Source of the DNA: Ponticaulis sp.
GTDB taxonomy: Bacteria; Pseudomonadota; Alphaproteobacteria; Caulobacterales; Hyphomonadaceae
NCBI GenBank assembly: GCA_002692725.1
Contig: NZLU01000046.1
Coordinates: 372,001 to 436,000, forward strand
DNA: 64,000 nt
Reading direction: 5' to 3'
Part shown: piece by piece, positions 1 through 9,317 of the stretch
Layout of the letters: each line of letters opens with the position of its first letter
Numbering within the stretch: position 1 is the stretch's first letter
Notes under the pieces: generated by a model
Databases searched by the model: none
Told to the model about the DNA's origin: nothing
Seen by the model: only the letters and a program-made list of their open reading frames with translations
Translations under genes and position numbers: made by a program

Positions 1-434
1 GGGATCATCGGCATATAGAGGATCACCCGGTCGCCTTTGCCGACGCCGCGCGCCTTCAGTACATTCGCGAAAACCTGAACTTCCCGGTGAAGCTCGGAAT
101 AAGTGATGCGCTTATTTGTATGCGGCTCATCCCCTTCCCAGATAATCGCCGTTTCATGCGACTGGGTTTCGAGATGGCGATCGACACAATTGGCGCAGAC
201 ATTCAGAACGCCATCTTCGAACCATTTGATGGAGACGTCCGGATACTCAAACGTTGTATTCTTCACTTTTGTGAAGGGCTTGATCCAGTCTAACCGCGCA
301 CGCGCCTCTTCGCCCCAGAAAGCTTCGGGATCAGCAATTGATGCGGCATATTTTTCTTCATAGAGCGCCAGATCAGCTGTGCCCGGGCGTGAAAACCCCT
401 CTGGTACATCAAAGAGTGTTTTTTCTGCGCTCAC
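1..434 (-). CDS. acs: Acetyl-CoA synthetase, N-terminal part (3' end beyond left edge)
   Basis: This minus-strand frame runs off the left edge, so only the first 144 codons are visible. The product is the AMP-forming ligase that makes acetyl-CoA from acetate, CoA and ATP in the cytoplasm. The visible part is the typical Acs N-terminus: a segment around residues 40-60 reading [20 protein letters not shown], then [18 protein letters not shown], then the start of the AMP-binding fold ([10 protein letters not shown] and [10 protein letters not shown]). The start chosen is GTG at 434, with GGAG eight bases upstream; the nearby ATG at 441 is out of frame. The core AMP-binding motifs and the acetylatable lysine lie outside the window. 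Confidence 0.9.
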   Translation of the reverse strand, partial: MSAEKTLFDVPEGFSRPGTADLALYEEKYAASIADPEAFWGEEARARLDWIKPFTKVKNTTFEYPDVSIKWFEDGVLNVCANCVDRHLETQSHETAIIWEGDEPHTNKRITYSELHREVQVFANVLKARGVGKGDRVILYMPMI

Positions 435-571
435 AGTGCATCTCCATTCGTCTGTCCTGAACCTGCGGGTCTGTGCAGGTCTTCGTCAGACTAATGCCGA
501 AACAGGGCTGATTGCCACCTCATTCACGTAGAATGCTGGTTAAAAATCTGCCCTGGATGTCACCGGAAGTA

Positions 572-648
572 TGGTACCGCCTCCCCGGTTCGAACGGGGG
601 ACCTCTAGATCCACAATCTAGCGCTCTAACCGACTGAGCTAAGGCGGC
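572..648 (-). tRNA. tRNA-His (GTG)
   Basis: A full cloverleaf can be drawn: acceptor GCCGCCT/AGGCGGT, D stem GCTC/GAGC, anticodon stem CTAGA/TCTAG with loop TTGTGGA (anticodon GTG), T stem CCCCG/CGGGG with TTCGAAC, and an encoded CCA. The first acceptor pair is G1:U72 and the discriminator is A73. The base before G1 is U, so there is no encoded G-1 and no C73, unlike most bacterial tRNA-His. This is the divergent type reported for Caulobacter and related alphaproteobacteria. Confidence 0.96.
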
Positions 649-722
649 AAACCAAAGGAACGCGTCTTCTAAGATTATGCGCTCCAAATTGCAAGGAAAA
701 GATCAGCCCTTGTGAGACCTTT

Positions 723-2108
723 TCAGGACTTGTCGGCAAACGGATTCTTACCCTGACGGACATAGAGTCGGATCGGCACGCCGGGCAGATCAAACGCTTC
801 GCGCAAACCATTGATCAGATAGCGCTTATAGGCTTCCGGCATATGTTCGCCGCGATTGGCCATCAGGACAAATGTTGGTGGCCGGGTCTTGATCTGGCTC
901 ATATATTTGCACTTGATCGGCCGACCATGCACCGATGGCGGCGGGTGACGTTCAACCACATGACGCAGCCAGTCGTTCAGATCCTTGGTTTTGACCCGGG
1001 CGTTCCAGTCCGTGAAATTGCTCAGAACTGCAGGCATCAGCCGATCAATTCGTTTCCCGGTCAAACCCGATAGGAACACAATTGGCGCGCCTGACGCATT
1101 CGGCAGCAATCGTTGAGCTTTTTCGCGCAGTGCTTTCGCCAATGCATCCGGGTCTTCGACCAGATCCCATTTCGAAATCACAAAAACAATTCCGCGCCCT
1201 TCCCGAACCACGAGATCGGCAATCTGCAAATCCTGCTTCTCGAACGCATCGCGTGCGTCCATGACCAGAGCCACGACATCAGCAAACCGGATCGACCGAA
1301 TTGTGTCAGACGTCGACATCTTCTCCAGCGTTTCATGCACCTTGGCGCGCTTGCGCAGCCCGGCTGTGTCGACCAGCTGAATGGTTCGGCCTTCATATTC
1401 CCAGGCGATCTCAATTGAATCCCGGGTGATGCCCGCTTCAGGTCCGGTCAACAGACGATCAGATTCAAGCAGCGAATTTACCAGAGTGGATTTTCCGGCA
1501 TTGGGTCGTCCGACAATGATCAGTCGCGCCGTGCGTGGAATTTCCGGCGGGTCTTCGGCATCCGGGTCAAATGGCGCCTCAACCTCTTTTTCGGGTTCCA
1601 CCTGCTGATCTGCGCCCGGAACGGCTTCCACAATTCCGGCATAGAGATCAGACAGCCCTTCGCCGTGCTCGGCAGACAAAGCCACAGGCTCACCGAAGCC
1701 GAGCCCATAAGCTTCATAGAGCCCATTATCCCCGGTTTTGCCTTCACATTTGTTCGCCGCCAGAACGACCGGCTTGCCCGACCGCCGTAGCAATTCAGCG
1801 AAACGCTCATCCAGCGGCGTCACGCCTGCGCGGGCATCAATGATGAACAACGCAACATCCGCCTCGGCGACGGCCTGCTCGGTCTGTTGTCGCATGCGGG
1901 CTTCAAGAGAGGTATCGTGAACGTCCTCAAAGCCCGGTGTGTCGATAATGAGAAGCTTCATCCCAGCAAGTTCTGCCGGCGTTTCCCGTCGGTCACGCGT
2001 CACGCCCGGCTGATCGTCAACGATAGCGAGCCGCTGGCCCGCTAATCGATTGAAAAGCGTAGATTTACCTACATTCGGACGGCCAACAATGGCCATTTTC
2101 AGGGGCAT
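723..2108 (-). CDS. der: Ribosome biogenesis GTPase Der (EngA)
   Basis: Der has two tandem GTPase domains and acts in 50S subunit maturation. The 461-residue product has P-loops GRPNVGKS (about residue 9) and GRPNAGKS (about residue 200), G3 motifs DTPG and DTAGLRKR, and a C-terminal KH-like domain ending in VRQGKNPFA. The first G4 motif is NKCEG. The second reads SKWD where NKxD is usual, an uncommon Asn-to-Ser change at the guanine-specificity position. It is the last gene of the run panB-yfgM-bamB-der; the spacing to bamB is only five bases, so co-transcription is likely. The yfgM-bamB-der order is also seen in Escherichia coli. Confidence 0.97.
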   Translation of the reverse strand: MPLKMAIVGRPNVGKSTLFNRLAGQRLAIVDDQPGVTRDRRETPAELAGMKLLIIDTPGFEDVHDTSLEARMRQQTEQAVAEADVALFIIDARAGVTPLDERFAELLRRSGKPVVLAANKCEGKTGDNGLYEAYGLGFGEPVALSAEHGEGLSDLYAGIVEAVPGADQQVEPEKEVEAPFDPDAEDPPEIPRTARLIIVGRPNAGKSTLVNSLLESDRLLTGPEAGITRDSIEIAWEYEGRTIQLVDTAGLRKRAKVHETLEKMSTSDTIRSIRFADVVALVMDARDAFEKQDLQIADLVVREGRGIVFVISKWDLVEDPDALAKALREKAQRLLPNASGAPIVFLSGLTGKRIDRLMPAVLSNFTDWNARVKTKDLNDWLRHVVERHPPPSVHGRPIKCKYMSQIKTRPPTFVLMANRGEHMPEAYKRYLINGLREAFDLPGVPIRLYVRQGKNPFADKS

Positions 2109-2113
2109 TTGCC

Positions 2114-3490
2114 CTACCTTACAGAGAAAAGAGTGCCGTTATCCGCCAGCAGCAGAATGCGGTCACCATAAGCGATCGGCTCGAGGAAGAAACCAGCATC
2201 AGAGCCAAAGCGGCCGGTTTTCACCAATTGCTGTTCTTCGATCATATCCCCCGTTTGCGGAGAATAGGCCGAGAGGCGACCATCAGAAGAAACAGTCACC
2301 AGACGTCCAGACGCCAGAAGTGGTCCGGCATAGGAGATCCGGTTCTTTCGCTTCTCCATATTCTCATAATTCTGCAATTGCTGAACCCAGACCACACGTC
2401 CGGTTACCGCTTCAACGCAGATCAGCTGACCATCCACACCGACGGCGAACAGAAATTCTCCGGCCACAAGCGGGGCTTGCGTTGTTCCAAACGGCAACGC
2501 CCAGACTCGTGTGCCGGACCGGCCGTCAATCGCCGCCAGCACGCCAGACTGGCTGCTTGCATACACCATGCCCGCACTCAGAACCGGACGTGATGCAATG
2601 TCGTTGATGGCTGAAATCGGTGTGAACCGATTGGCGCGTGTGAGGGAGTCCGTCCAGAGACGGCGGCCATTTGCTGGCAGATAGGCAATCACCTCGCCTG
2701 AGGAATATGGCGTCACCACGACATCCTCAATCGCTGCCGGACTTGGAGACGACAAGACGCGAGCGGATTCTGCAATCGCCTGGTCCGTCCATTCCAACGC
2801 GCCGTCGTCTAGCGACAAGACCGAGAACTCGTTATTGTTGGAAACAATGAAAATACGGTCCTCAAAAATCGCCGGCGACCCTGTCATCGGCGCTTCCGTT
2901 TCCCGCTTCCAGATTTCAGATCCAGTGCTTGCATCAAAGGCAGCGACGAAACCAAAACCTGACGCAACAATCAACCTGTCGCCAGCGACGGCGAGGCCGC
3001 CGCCAAAGGCCCGCTTGTCACGCCGGTTTCCAGATTCCAGATCCTTCTCCCAGATGGTCTTTCCGGTTTCAGAATCGACAGCAAAAACAGTCTGATCGGC
3101 ATCGAGAACGAAAATACGACCATCGGCCGCGACTGGGGGAACGGATAGCGCACTGTTCTTGCCAGACCCTTCGGCACCTGACCATGTCCAGGCAACATCA
3201 AAATTCGCGCCAGCCGAGACATGCCCGATCGTTTTTGAACTACTGCGTCCAGCTTGCGCCCAGGATGTCACAGGCGTGGAATCCGGAAGAATGATGGCGG
3301 TTGCCACCAGATCCGGGTCGGGCTCCAGAACGGAGTCGGACGAAACCATGGCAATGCGTCCGGCCTTATCAGCCGCATCTGCCTCATCTTCACCTCCGCC
3401 ACCGAACGGATTTAACTGCGATATTGTCGAACAGGATGACAAAAGGATCGCGGTCAGAGTGACGAGACCGAGCTTGGTGTAGGTTCTCAT
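2114..3490 (-). CDS. bamB: Outer membrane assembly lipoprotein BamB
   Basis: BamB is the beta-propeller lipoprotein of the BAM complex, which inserts beta-barrel proteins into the outer membrane; it sits at the periplasmic face. The 458-residue product starts with a lipoprotein signal whose lipobox ends at Cys20 (LLSSC), followed by a low-complexity acidic linker. From about residue 100 onward there are repeated PQQ-like propeller blades with motifs such as [22 protein letters not shown] and [10 protein letters not shown]. The start codon overlaps the stop of the upstream yfgM-like gene by four bases (ATGA), which implies translational coupling. Confidence 0.94.
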   Translation of the reverse strand: MRTYTKLGLVTLTAILLSSCSTISQLNPFGGGGEDEADAADKAGRIAMVSSDSVLEPDPDLVATAIILPDSTPVTSWAQAGRSSSKTIGHVSAGANFDVAWTWSGAEGSGKNSALSVPPVAADGRIFVLDADQTVFAVDSETGKTIWEKDLESGNRRDKRAFGGGLAVAGDRLIVASGFGFVAAFDASTGSEIWKRETEAPMTGSPAIFEDRIFIVSNNNEFSVLSLDDGALEWTDQAIAESARVLSSPSPAAIEDVVVTPYSSGEVIAYLPANGRRLWTDSLTRANRFTPISAINDIASRPVLSAGMVYASSQSGVLAAIDGRSGTRVWALPFGTTQAPLVAGEFLFAVGVDGQLICVEAVTGRVVWVQQLQNYENMEKRKNRISYAGPLLASGRLVTVSSDGRLSAYSPQTGDMIEEQQLVKTGRFGSDAGFFLEPIAYGDRILLLADNGTLFSVR

Positions 3491-4152
3491 TGCGCTGTCC
3501 CTTGAATTTCTTTCATGGCATCTAATACCGCCACGGCCTGAGTTGCACGGTTTTTTGTCACATCACTTGCTTCGAGCGCGCCAGCGATGCGGTTATACCG
3601 TCTCCGCGCTTCGTCGAGATCGCCGGTCTGGAAGGCTTTTGCCGCCAGGATCTCGTCAGCGAGATAGAGATAGGGCGAGTCGAGATTATCACGGATTGGC
3701 GCGAGAAGTTCCTCCAAAGCCGCCATCTCGAGGTCGTCGGCTTTCAGATAGGCCGCTTTGATCAATGCGGCCTGTGAGAAGACGTCATCGTCCCGACCGG
3801 TAGATTTCAGGACCTCAAAAGCCTGATTTCGGTCCCCCATCCCGACAAACTGCGTTAGCGCAAGATAGTGGCCGGCCATCTCAGCAAACGGGCTATCGGA
3901 CTCATGAATCTCTCGAAAAAGTGCTTCCGCCGCGACATAATCATTGGAATCGAGTGCAATCTGCGCCTCATAAAAGGCTTCCGCTGCAACATCCTGGGCT
4001 TTGTCTTTCTGCCAGCTATAGAATTCCCAGCCACCGACACCCAGTATCAAAGCCGCAATCGCGCCAAAAATGACGTATTTAAAGCGACCCCAGATATTGC
4101 TAAGCCGATCCTGGGCAACAGCTTCGTCGACTTCCTGAAAAATATCACTCAC
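3487..4152 (-). CDS. YfgM-like tetratricopeptide membrane protein
   Basis: The 221-residue product resembles the YfgM/ancillary SecYEG translocon subunit family. Such proteins have one N-terminal membrane anchor and periplasmic TPR repeats, and they associate with SecYEG and periplasmic chaperones. A hydrophobic segment spans about residues 25-46 (ending GVGGWEFYSW). It is followed by helical repeats with YEAQIALDSNDYVAAEALF and further Ala-rich helix pairs. Its position directly upstream of bamB and der strongly supports the assignment. Sequence-level certainty is moderate because TPR proteins diverge quickly. Confidence 0.85.
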   Translation of the reverse strand: MSDIFQEVDEAVAQDRLSNIWGRFKYVIFGAIAALILGVGGWEFYSWQKDKAQDVAAEAFYEAQIALDSNDYVAAEALFREIHESDSPFAEMAGHYLALTQFVGMGDRNQAFEVLKSTGRDDDVFSQAALIKAAYLKADDLEMAALEELLAPIRDNLDSPYLYLADEILAAKAFQTGDLDEARRRYNRIAGALEASDVTKNRATQAVAVLDAMKEIQGTAQ

Positions 4153-4185
4153 GCGAACACCTTGTTCATTCTGTTTCGTTCGAGT

Positions 4186-5058
4186 TTAGCTGTTGCCGGG
4201 CTGACCAGCAACGCGGGGAATCTTTAAAGATTTCTCAGATTTCAGAGCGTAGGTCTCGTCTGCACCCGGGAAACTACGCGCTTTGACTTCAGCCGCATAG
4301 CCTTCCACCGCAGCGGTAATCTCGCCTCTGACATTTCCGTACCGGCGGACAAACTTTGGCGTCCAGTCAAATAGACCCAACATGTCTTCAGTCACCAGGA
4401 TCTGCCCGTCACACGCTGCGCTGGCACCAATGCCAATCGTTGGAATCGAAATCGTCTCAGTGATTTCGCGAGCCAGATCTTCGGCGACGCCTTCGACGAC
4501 GACAGCTAATGCACCGCCATCTGAGGCAGCCTTAGCCTCACGAAGGACTTTCTCGCGTTCTTCCTTCGTCCGGCCCTTAGCCTTAAATCCGCCATCGACA
4601 TGGATGGCCTGCGGCCTGAGACCGACATGCGCCAAAACCGGTATGCCACGTTCCACGAGAAAAGCGATGATTTCGCCAGCATACTCGCCGCTTTCGATCT
4701 TCACGGCCTGACAGCCGGTTTCCTTCATGATGCGGGCTGCATTTTCATAGGCATGAACCGGGCTGGCTTCATAGGAGCCAAACGGCATGTCGACGACGAT
4801 GAACGCCTGTTTCGATCCGCGCATGACAGCCTGACCATGTAGGATCATCATCTCCATGGTGACACCGACTGTTGATGGCAAACCGTGGACGACCATTCCC
4901 ACGCTGTCGCCAACCAGGATCAGGTCACAAAATGGGTCCAGCAAAGCGGCTCGCGGCGCGTCATAAGCCGTGAGACAGACCAGTGGATCGCCCTGTTTGG
5001 CTTTGGCTATATCGAGAACGGTTTTACGTCGCTGTTGGGTCTGTGCAGACACGGACAC
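4186..5058 (-). CDS. panB: 3-methyl-2-oxobutanoate hydroxymethyltransferase PanB
   Basis: PanB transfers a hydroxymethyl group from 5,10-methylene-tetrahydrofolate to 2-oxoisovalerate, giving ketopantoate for pantothenate and CoA synthesis. The 290-residue product carries the family motifs LVGDSVGMVVHG, VDMPFGSYE, VKIESGE, GIPVLAHVGLRPQ and EDMLGLFDWTPKF. The Mg2+-binding Asp and Glu residues in these motifs are present. It is the first gene of the minus-strand run into yfgM, 33 bases upstream of it. No panC is seen nearby. Confidence 0.97.
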   Translation of the reverse strand: MSVSAQTQQRRKTVLDIAKAKQGDPLVCLTAYDAPRAALLDPFCDLILVGDSVGMVVHGLPSTVGVTMEMMILHGQAVMRGSKQAFIVVDMPFGSYEASPVHAYENAARIMKETGCQAVKIESGEYAGEIIAFLVERGIPVLAHVGLRPQAIHVDGGFKAKGRTKEEREKVLREAKAASDGGALAVVVEGVAEDLAREITETISIPTIGIGASAACDGQILVTEDMLGLFDWTPKFVRRYGNVRGEITAAVEGYAAEVKARSFPGADETYALKSEKSLKIPRVAGQPGNS

Positions 5059-5245
5059 TCACTCTTACTTGAAATGGAACACGCTGATTAGATCGGATTG
5101 CCGCCGAAGTGAACCGAAATCCGCATTTTTGGCTCGCAACACGACGAAATACTACGCCTGGCAGGCGTCAGATCAGACATCCAAGAGATTAAAACCGCAC
5201 TTCTGCCAGAGCTTCCCGACGCAGTCGCGCCTGGAATCAGCTTTG

Positions 5246-6418
5246 TCAGTACGATTTTGGCAACTCAAGCACGCGTTCAGCGATGTAGTTCAGGATCATC
5301 TCTCGGCTCACCGGTGCAATCCGCGCAATCATGGCTTCGCGCATATAACGCTCAACATGATATTCACGTGCATAGCCCATGCCGCCATGTGCCAACACGG
5401 CTGTCTCACAGGCTTTGAAGCCCGCTTCAGCACCGAGATATTTGGCGGCATTGGCCTCAGCACCACAATCGAGCTTCTGATCGAATTTCGACGCCGCTTT
5501 GTAAGACATGAGCTCCGCTGCTTCGAGTTCGGCCCAACACTTGGCCAGCGGGTGCGCAATGCCCTGGTTCTGCCCGATCGGACGACCAAAGACCGTCCGC
5601 TCGCGTGCATATTGGGTCGCTTTTGCCAGTGCGGCCTGACCGAGCCCAATCGCCTCGACGGCAAACAGAACGCGCTCTGGGTTCAGTCCATGAAGCAGAT
5701 ACTTAAAGCCCTGCCCTTCTTCGCCGATCAGATCTTCCTGCGGAATGAAGTAATCGTCGAAATAGAGCATATTACATTCGACAGCCTTACGCCCCATTTT
5801 CGGGATCGGCTTAGCCCCGGCCTTCACCTTGTCGAAATCCGTATAGAAAAGCGACAGACCAAGATAAGGCTTGGCGACATCTTCTTTTGGTGTTGTCCGC
5901 GCGATGATCAGAATTTTGTCGGCGCGTTGCGCACCTGTTGTCCAGATCTTACGGCCCGACAACATATATCCGCCATCGACTTTTACTGCGCGGGATTCAA
6001 GATTTGACGTGTCCAGACCCGAATTTGGCTCTGTCACGGCAAAACACATTTTCTGCTCACCGGAGATAATCTTGGGCAGGTGCACATTTCGCTGCTCATC
6101 TGACCCGAAAATCTCAAGCGGCTTTGGCCCGAAAATGTTCAAATGGATAGCCGAAGCCCCAGAAAAGCCGGCGCCTGAGCGCGCAACGGTGTGCATCACG
6201 ATAGACGCTTCAGTCAGTCCCAGTCCGGCGCCGCCGACGCTTTCAGGCATGGCCACGCCAAGCCAGCCGCCGTCCGCCATGGCTTTGGTGAATTCTTCCG
6301 GCCACTCTCCGGAGACATCAATATCGTGCCAGTATTCATCAGTGAACTGCGCACAAGTGCGCTCAACGGCATCTTTGATGGCCAGCTGATCTTCGGTTGG
6401 TTCGCCGATAAAGTTCAT
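5246..6418 (-). CDS. Acyl-CoA dehydrogenase
   Basis: This is an FAD-dependent acyl-CoA dehydrogenase of 390 residues, oxidising an acyl-CoA to the trans-2-enoyl-CoA and passing electrons to ETF. The start is ATG at 6418, preceded by GGGAGAG; the frame remains open further upstream but has no ribosome site there. Visible motifs are the mid-domain FAVTEPNSGLD, KIWTTGAQ, and the C-terminal LAHGGMGYAREYHVERYMREA. The usual ETF-type tail ends in LELPKSY. The substrate cannot be read from the sequence; proximity to a leucine dehydrogenase-like gene hints at branched-chain acyl-CoA, which is inference only. Confidence 0.9.
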   Translation of the reverse strand: MNFIGEPTEDQLAIKDAVERTCAQFTDEYWHDIDVSGEWPEEFTKAMADGGWLGVAMPESVGGAGLGLTEASIVMHTVARSGAGFSGASAIHLNIFGPKPLEIFGSDEQRNVHLPKIISGEQKMCFAVTEPNSGLDTSNLESRAVKVDGGYMLSGRKIWTTGAQRADKILIIARTTPKEDVAKPYLGLSLFYTDFDKVKAGAKPIPKMGRKAVECNMLYFDDYFIPQEDLIGEEGQGFKYLLHGLNPERVLFAVEAIGLGQAALAKATQYARERTVFGRPIGQNQGIAHPLAKCWAELEAAELMSYKAASKFDQKLDCGAEANAAKYLGAEAGFKACETAVLAHGGMGYAREYHVERYMREAMIARIAPVSREMILNYIAERVLELPKSY

Positions 6419-6738
6419 GAAACATCTCTCCCCTGAGTCACGATTCTGGGCCTGTGTCGGTCTGGCAGCGTTTATACACCAACTCACACCGTTCTTCTGG
6501 GCCATGCCAGACGAATACCTAGAGTGTGCTACATTTAAGTCCAGCGAAAAAAGTCAGCCATGCGTAAGACGCTTTTCGTCTCGCTGGTCGCCAACAGATC
6601 GACACAGGTCCGCAAATCTGAGAACCAGATGCACTTGATCTTCCGGATCATTTGATTGTCCGGGGAAGTTTCGGCAGCTCAAACCAGAGCATGAGGGCGC
6701 TCATTATCGCCATTGATCAGAATAATCAGAACAGCGCC
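6419..6738. other. 320-base stretch without a supported gene
   Basis: The stretch upstream of the acyl-CoA dehydrogenase holds its ribosome site and presumably its promoter. Two short plus-strand frames lie inside: 6560-6655 (31 codons) and one from 6691 (18 codons, beginning MRALIIAIDQNN). The second resembles the first residues of dihydrofolate reductases but stops at once. Neither has a convincing ribosome site. I see no hairpin with a T-run and no repeat. Confidence 0.5.
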
Positions 6739-7056
6739 TCAGGCTGATTGCTGAGCTCGACGCCAGAGATTCAGGAATTCAGCGGCTGATTGGCGATCCT
6801 GAAAAATAACGGCCTTGCGATGATTCGCTCCGCGCAAAATCGTTTTCGTCATAATGACCGGCGCTTCGCTTCCGCCTGCATTACCTGAGTTTTCGTCGCG
6901 CAGTCTTGCGAACTGATCGATGGTAGCAAGAAATTTGCTCTCGGCCTGATCATCGTTGACTGCGACGTGAACCACAACGTCCGACATGAAATCTACATCC
7001 CCCAGGTCTGCGCCCAGTTTGGTATCAGCATAGAGTGACGCTTCTGCGAACGCCAT
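6739..7056 (-). CDS. Hypothetical protein, unrecognised
   Basis: A 105-residue frame beginning with ATG at 7056; the same frame is open to a TTG at 7128. I do not recognise the family. The product is soluble-looking, with a segment DFMSDVVVHVAVNDDQAESK followed by a helix and a basic C-terminus ending NLWRRAQQSA. There is no signal peptide, membrane segment or cysteine cluster. A run of seven C residues lies just upstream of the ATG. Its neighbours on both sides are read in the same direction, so it could be co-transcribed with the upstream dehydrogenase gene. It may also be a remnant. Confidence 0.4.
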   Translation of the reverse strand: MAFAEASLYADTKLGADLGDVDFMSDVVVHVAVNDDQAESKFLATIDQFARLRDENSGNAGGSEAPVIMTKTILRGANHRKAVIFQDRQSAAEFLNLWRRAQQSA

Positions 7057-7146
7057 ACCCAAAAATGGGGGGGTATTTGTCGTCAGCACCCAAACTGCTG
7101 TGGATGAGCTGAAACAAACTAGGTACAACCACCCAGTTTTTACGCC

Positions 7147-8202
7147 TTAAGAAACCTTGGCGTGCTTTGCGGAGCGAATTCGCGTCCGTGCAATCTCATC
7201 GGCAATCCGATTGGTCGCCGCACCTTCTGATTCGGCGCGCTCAAAAACGTGCTGAAGGGTTTCAACAAGCCGATCGAGTTTGGAAGCCACCCATTCCGTT
7301 CTGTAAGTGCCAGAAATCTCCGCCGCAACATTGATGATGCCGCCACCATTGATCACATAGTCGGGCGCGTAGAGAATGCCTCTCTTGAGAAGCGCGTCAC
7401 CTATGTCAGGCGTCGACAATTGATTGTTTGCACCGCCGGCTACGATTTCACAATTCAATTTGGGAAGTGTTTCGGGGTTCAATATACCACCGAGAGCGTT
7501 TGGCGAGACCACGTCGACTTTCTGGAACAGAATATCGTCAACCGATCCTATGCGCGCGCCCGTCTCCTCTGCGAGCCTGGCCACATGCTCAGATGCAATA
7601 TCAGCGATCTGAACCTGCGCACCTGCTTTGCACAGCTTGCGCACCACATCAGAACCGACATGCCCAACGCCCTGCACTGCTACACTTCGCCCCTCGAGAT
7701 CGTCCGAGCCAAAGCGTGTTTTCACAGCGGCACGAATGCCCCGATAAACGCCTTCCGCGGTGATCGGAGACGGATCGCCGCTCGCGGCTTCGCCTTCTGA
7801 CAGACCGGCCACATAGCGGGTTTCTTCCCGCGCATAGGCAAGATCGGTAGGCGTCAGACCGACATCTTCCGCAGTCCAGTAACGCCCGTCCAGAGACTCG
7901 ATTGCGCGTCCGAAGGCACGAAACATGTCCGGGGTCTTATCCGTCTTTGCATCGCCCCAGATCACGGCCTTCCCGCCGCCCAGCGGCAGATCTGCCATCG
8001 CATTTTTATAGGACATGCCATGCGAAAGACGCAGAACGTCGCGCGTCATGGCCGTGCTGTCAGCATAATTCCACATTCGACAGCCGCCAGCCGCCGGCCC
8101 AAGCGCGCTCGAATGAATGGCGATAATTGCTTTCAGCCCGGTATCTTCGTCATGAAAAAAGTGGACACTTTCATGGGCGTCATAGGCATCGAAATCGAAC
8201 AT
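7147..8202 (-). CDS. Leu/Phe/Val dehydrogenase family protein
   Basis: An amino-acid dehydrogenase of the Glu/Leu/Phe/Val dehydrogenase superfamily, 351 residues, which deaminates a branched-chain or aromatic amino acid to its 2-oxo acid with NAD+. The catalytic region reads GPAAGGCRMW and YKNAMADLPLGGGKAVI, with the two lysines expected for substrate binding and catalysis. The NAD domain has VQGVGHVGSDVVRKL. The length and the short N-terminus fit leucine dehydrogenases rather than glutamate dehydrogenases. With the neighbouring acyl-CoA dehydrogenase it would fit branched-chain amino acid catabolism, but exact substrate preference is not readable. Confidence 0.9.
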   Translation of the reverse strand: MFDFDAYDAHESVHFFHDEDTGLKAIIAIHSSALGPAAGGCRMWNYADSTAMTRDVLRLSHGMSYKNAMADLPLGGGKAVIWGDAKTDKTPDMFRAFGRAIESLDGRYWTAEDVGLTPTDLAYAREETRYVAGLSEGEAASGDPSPITAEGVYRGIRAAVKTRFGSDDLEGRSVAVQGVGHVGSDVVRKLCKAGAQVQIADIASEHVARLAEETGARIGSVDDILFQKVDVVSPNALGGILNPETLPKLNCEIVAGGANNQLSTPDIGDALLKRGILYAPDYVINGGGIINVAAEISGTYRTEWVASKLDRLVETLQHVFERAESEGAATNRIADEIARTRIRSAKHAKVS

Positions 8203-8297
8203 GTGTCAGCTCGGGCATACAATGGTTAAACTTCGTGGCGCTGTTGCAGTTATCTTGCGCACACTCAAGCTTTTTGGGCGGTATATCCCAAAAAATG

Positions 8298-9242
8298 TCA
8301 GTTTGCAGGCTTACGAAACTTCCACAGCTTCACGTGGACGAGCTCACCGGCCAGAGCGCGCTGTCGCCATTTCCAGCTTTCCGCTTCCCAACCCAGTTCC
8401 TGCATGAACACGGCCTTGTTCACATGCTTGAGCTGCTCAGGCAACCGCGTTTCCATCTCATCGGAAAACCGTGCAATTGATGAACGATACGCCTGCACGA
8501 CATCTCCGGTGACATCGTCTTCATCACGGGCAAGTTCGAACCCTGCTGATTCGCAAATCTCGACAATTTCGTCTCCGCGGCAGAGCTGCGGTTCCGCCCA
8601 GGACGACGCAAAAGCCGGTGATAAATTGCCTTTGGCATTGCCACGCACCGTATCGAGCACGAGCCATTGACTACCCGGCTTCAGGCTTCTCCAGACCCGA
8701 ACCGCAAGGCCTGACTTGTGATCCGCAAAAGCAAACGCATCCTGACTGAACACCATTTGCAGCGATTCAGGGGTAAATGTCGGACGATCGAGGTCGCCAG
8801 AAATCACATCAAAATCCGGATGGGACTCTCCAAATCGCGTTTCGCAAGGAGGGCGCCATTCACTGATCACAGGGCAACAACCGAGACGGCTAATAAGCTG
8901 AGTTAGCCAGGCGGGGTCTGTGTTGATCACACCAAACCGGTCGAGCGCACCCTTTTCGAGTTCCGGCAGATTCTCAGTCACACGCGCATATAGCTGGCCG
9001 CCTGCTGGCGAAAACCTGCCCTCGCCCCATAAGGTCTCCAGAGCCGAAATGCGACTTTCCGCCGACGACAACACCGGCCCCGACGTCTCAGACGGACTGG
9101 AAACAGGTGCAGATACAGGTTTTGCTTTAGGCTTACTCTCAGCCACAGGCTCTTGCCCGGGCACATAATCCTGCCCGTTCCACCATGCAGCAAAACGTCC
9201 AGCGAAATTTCCGCCGGTTATTTTATTAAGGGCAGCCACCAT
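8298..9242 (-). CDS. Methyltransferase-like protein, function unknown
   Basis: A 314-residue product of unknown role. Residues about 30-65 are a low-complexity linker rich in Pro, Ser, Lys and Val. From about residue 70 the sequence has the layout of a class I SAM-dependent methyltransferase: a pattern resembling motif I around PVISEWRPP, an acidic strand DFDVISGDLDRP, and LQMVFSQDAFAFADHKSGL followed by SLKPGSQWLVLDTVRG. The glycine-rich SAM loop is not clear, so catalytic competence is doubtful. The C-terminus carries a separate helical segment with WKWRQRALAGELVHVKLWKFRKP. It sits alone between minus-strand neighbours. Confidence 0.6.
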   Translation of the reverse strand: MVAALNKITGGNFAGRFAAWWNGQDYVPGQEPVAESKPKAKPVSAPVSSPSETSGPVLSSAESRISALETLWGEGRFSPAGGQLYARVTENLPELEKGALDRFGVINTDPAWLTQLISRLGCCPVISEWRPPCETRFGESHPDFDVISGDLDRPTFTPESLQMVFSQDAFAFADHKSGLAVRVWRSLKPGSQWLVLDTVRGNAKGNLSPAFASSWAEPQLCRGDEIVEICESAGFELARDEDDVTGDVVQAYRSSIARFSDEMETRLPEQLKHVNKAVFMQELGWEAESWKWRQRALAGELVHVKLWKFRKPAN

Positions 9243-9317
9243 GGAAAACGGGCTCGTTGCAACTTACACAATTCGATTCAGCATAAGAGTGAAATCTTAA
9301 CACCAGACTTCCAACCC

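Noticed and set aside
6691-6747. Truncated dihydrofolate reductase gene (MRALIIAIDQNN...)
   Set aside because: Only about ten residues resemble the family start, with no ribosome site and no downstream similarity.
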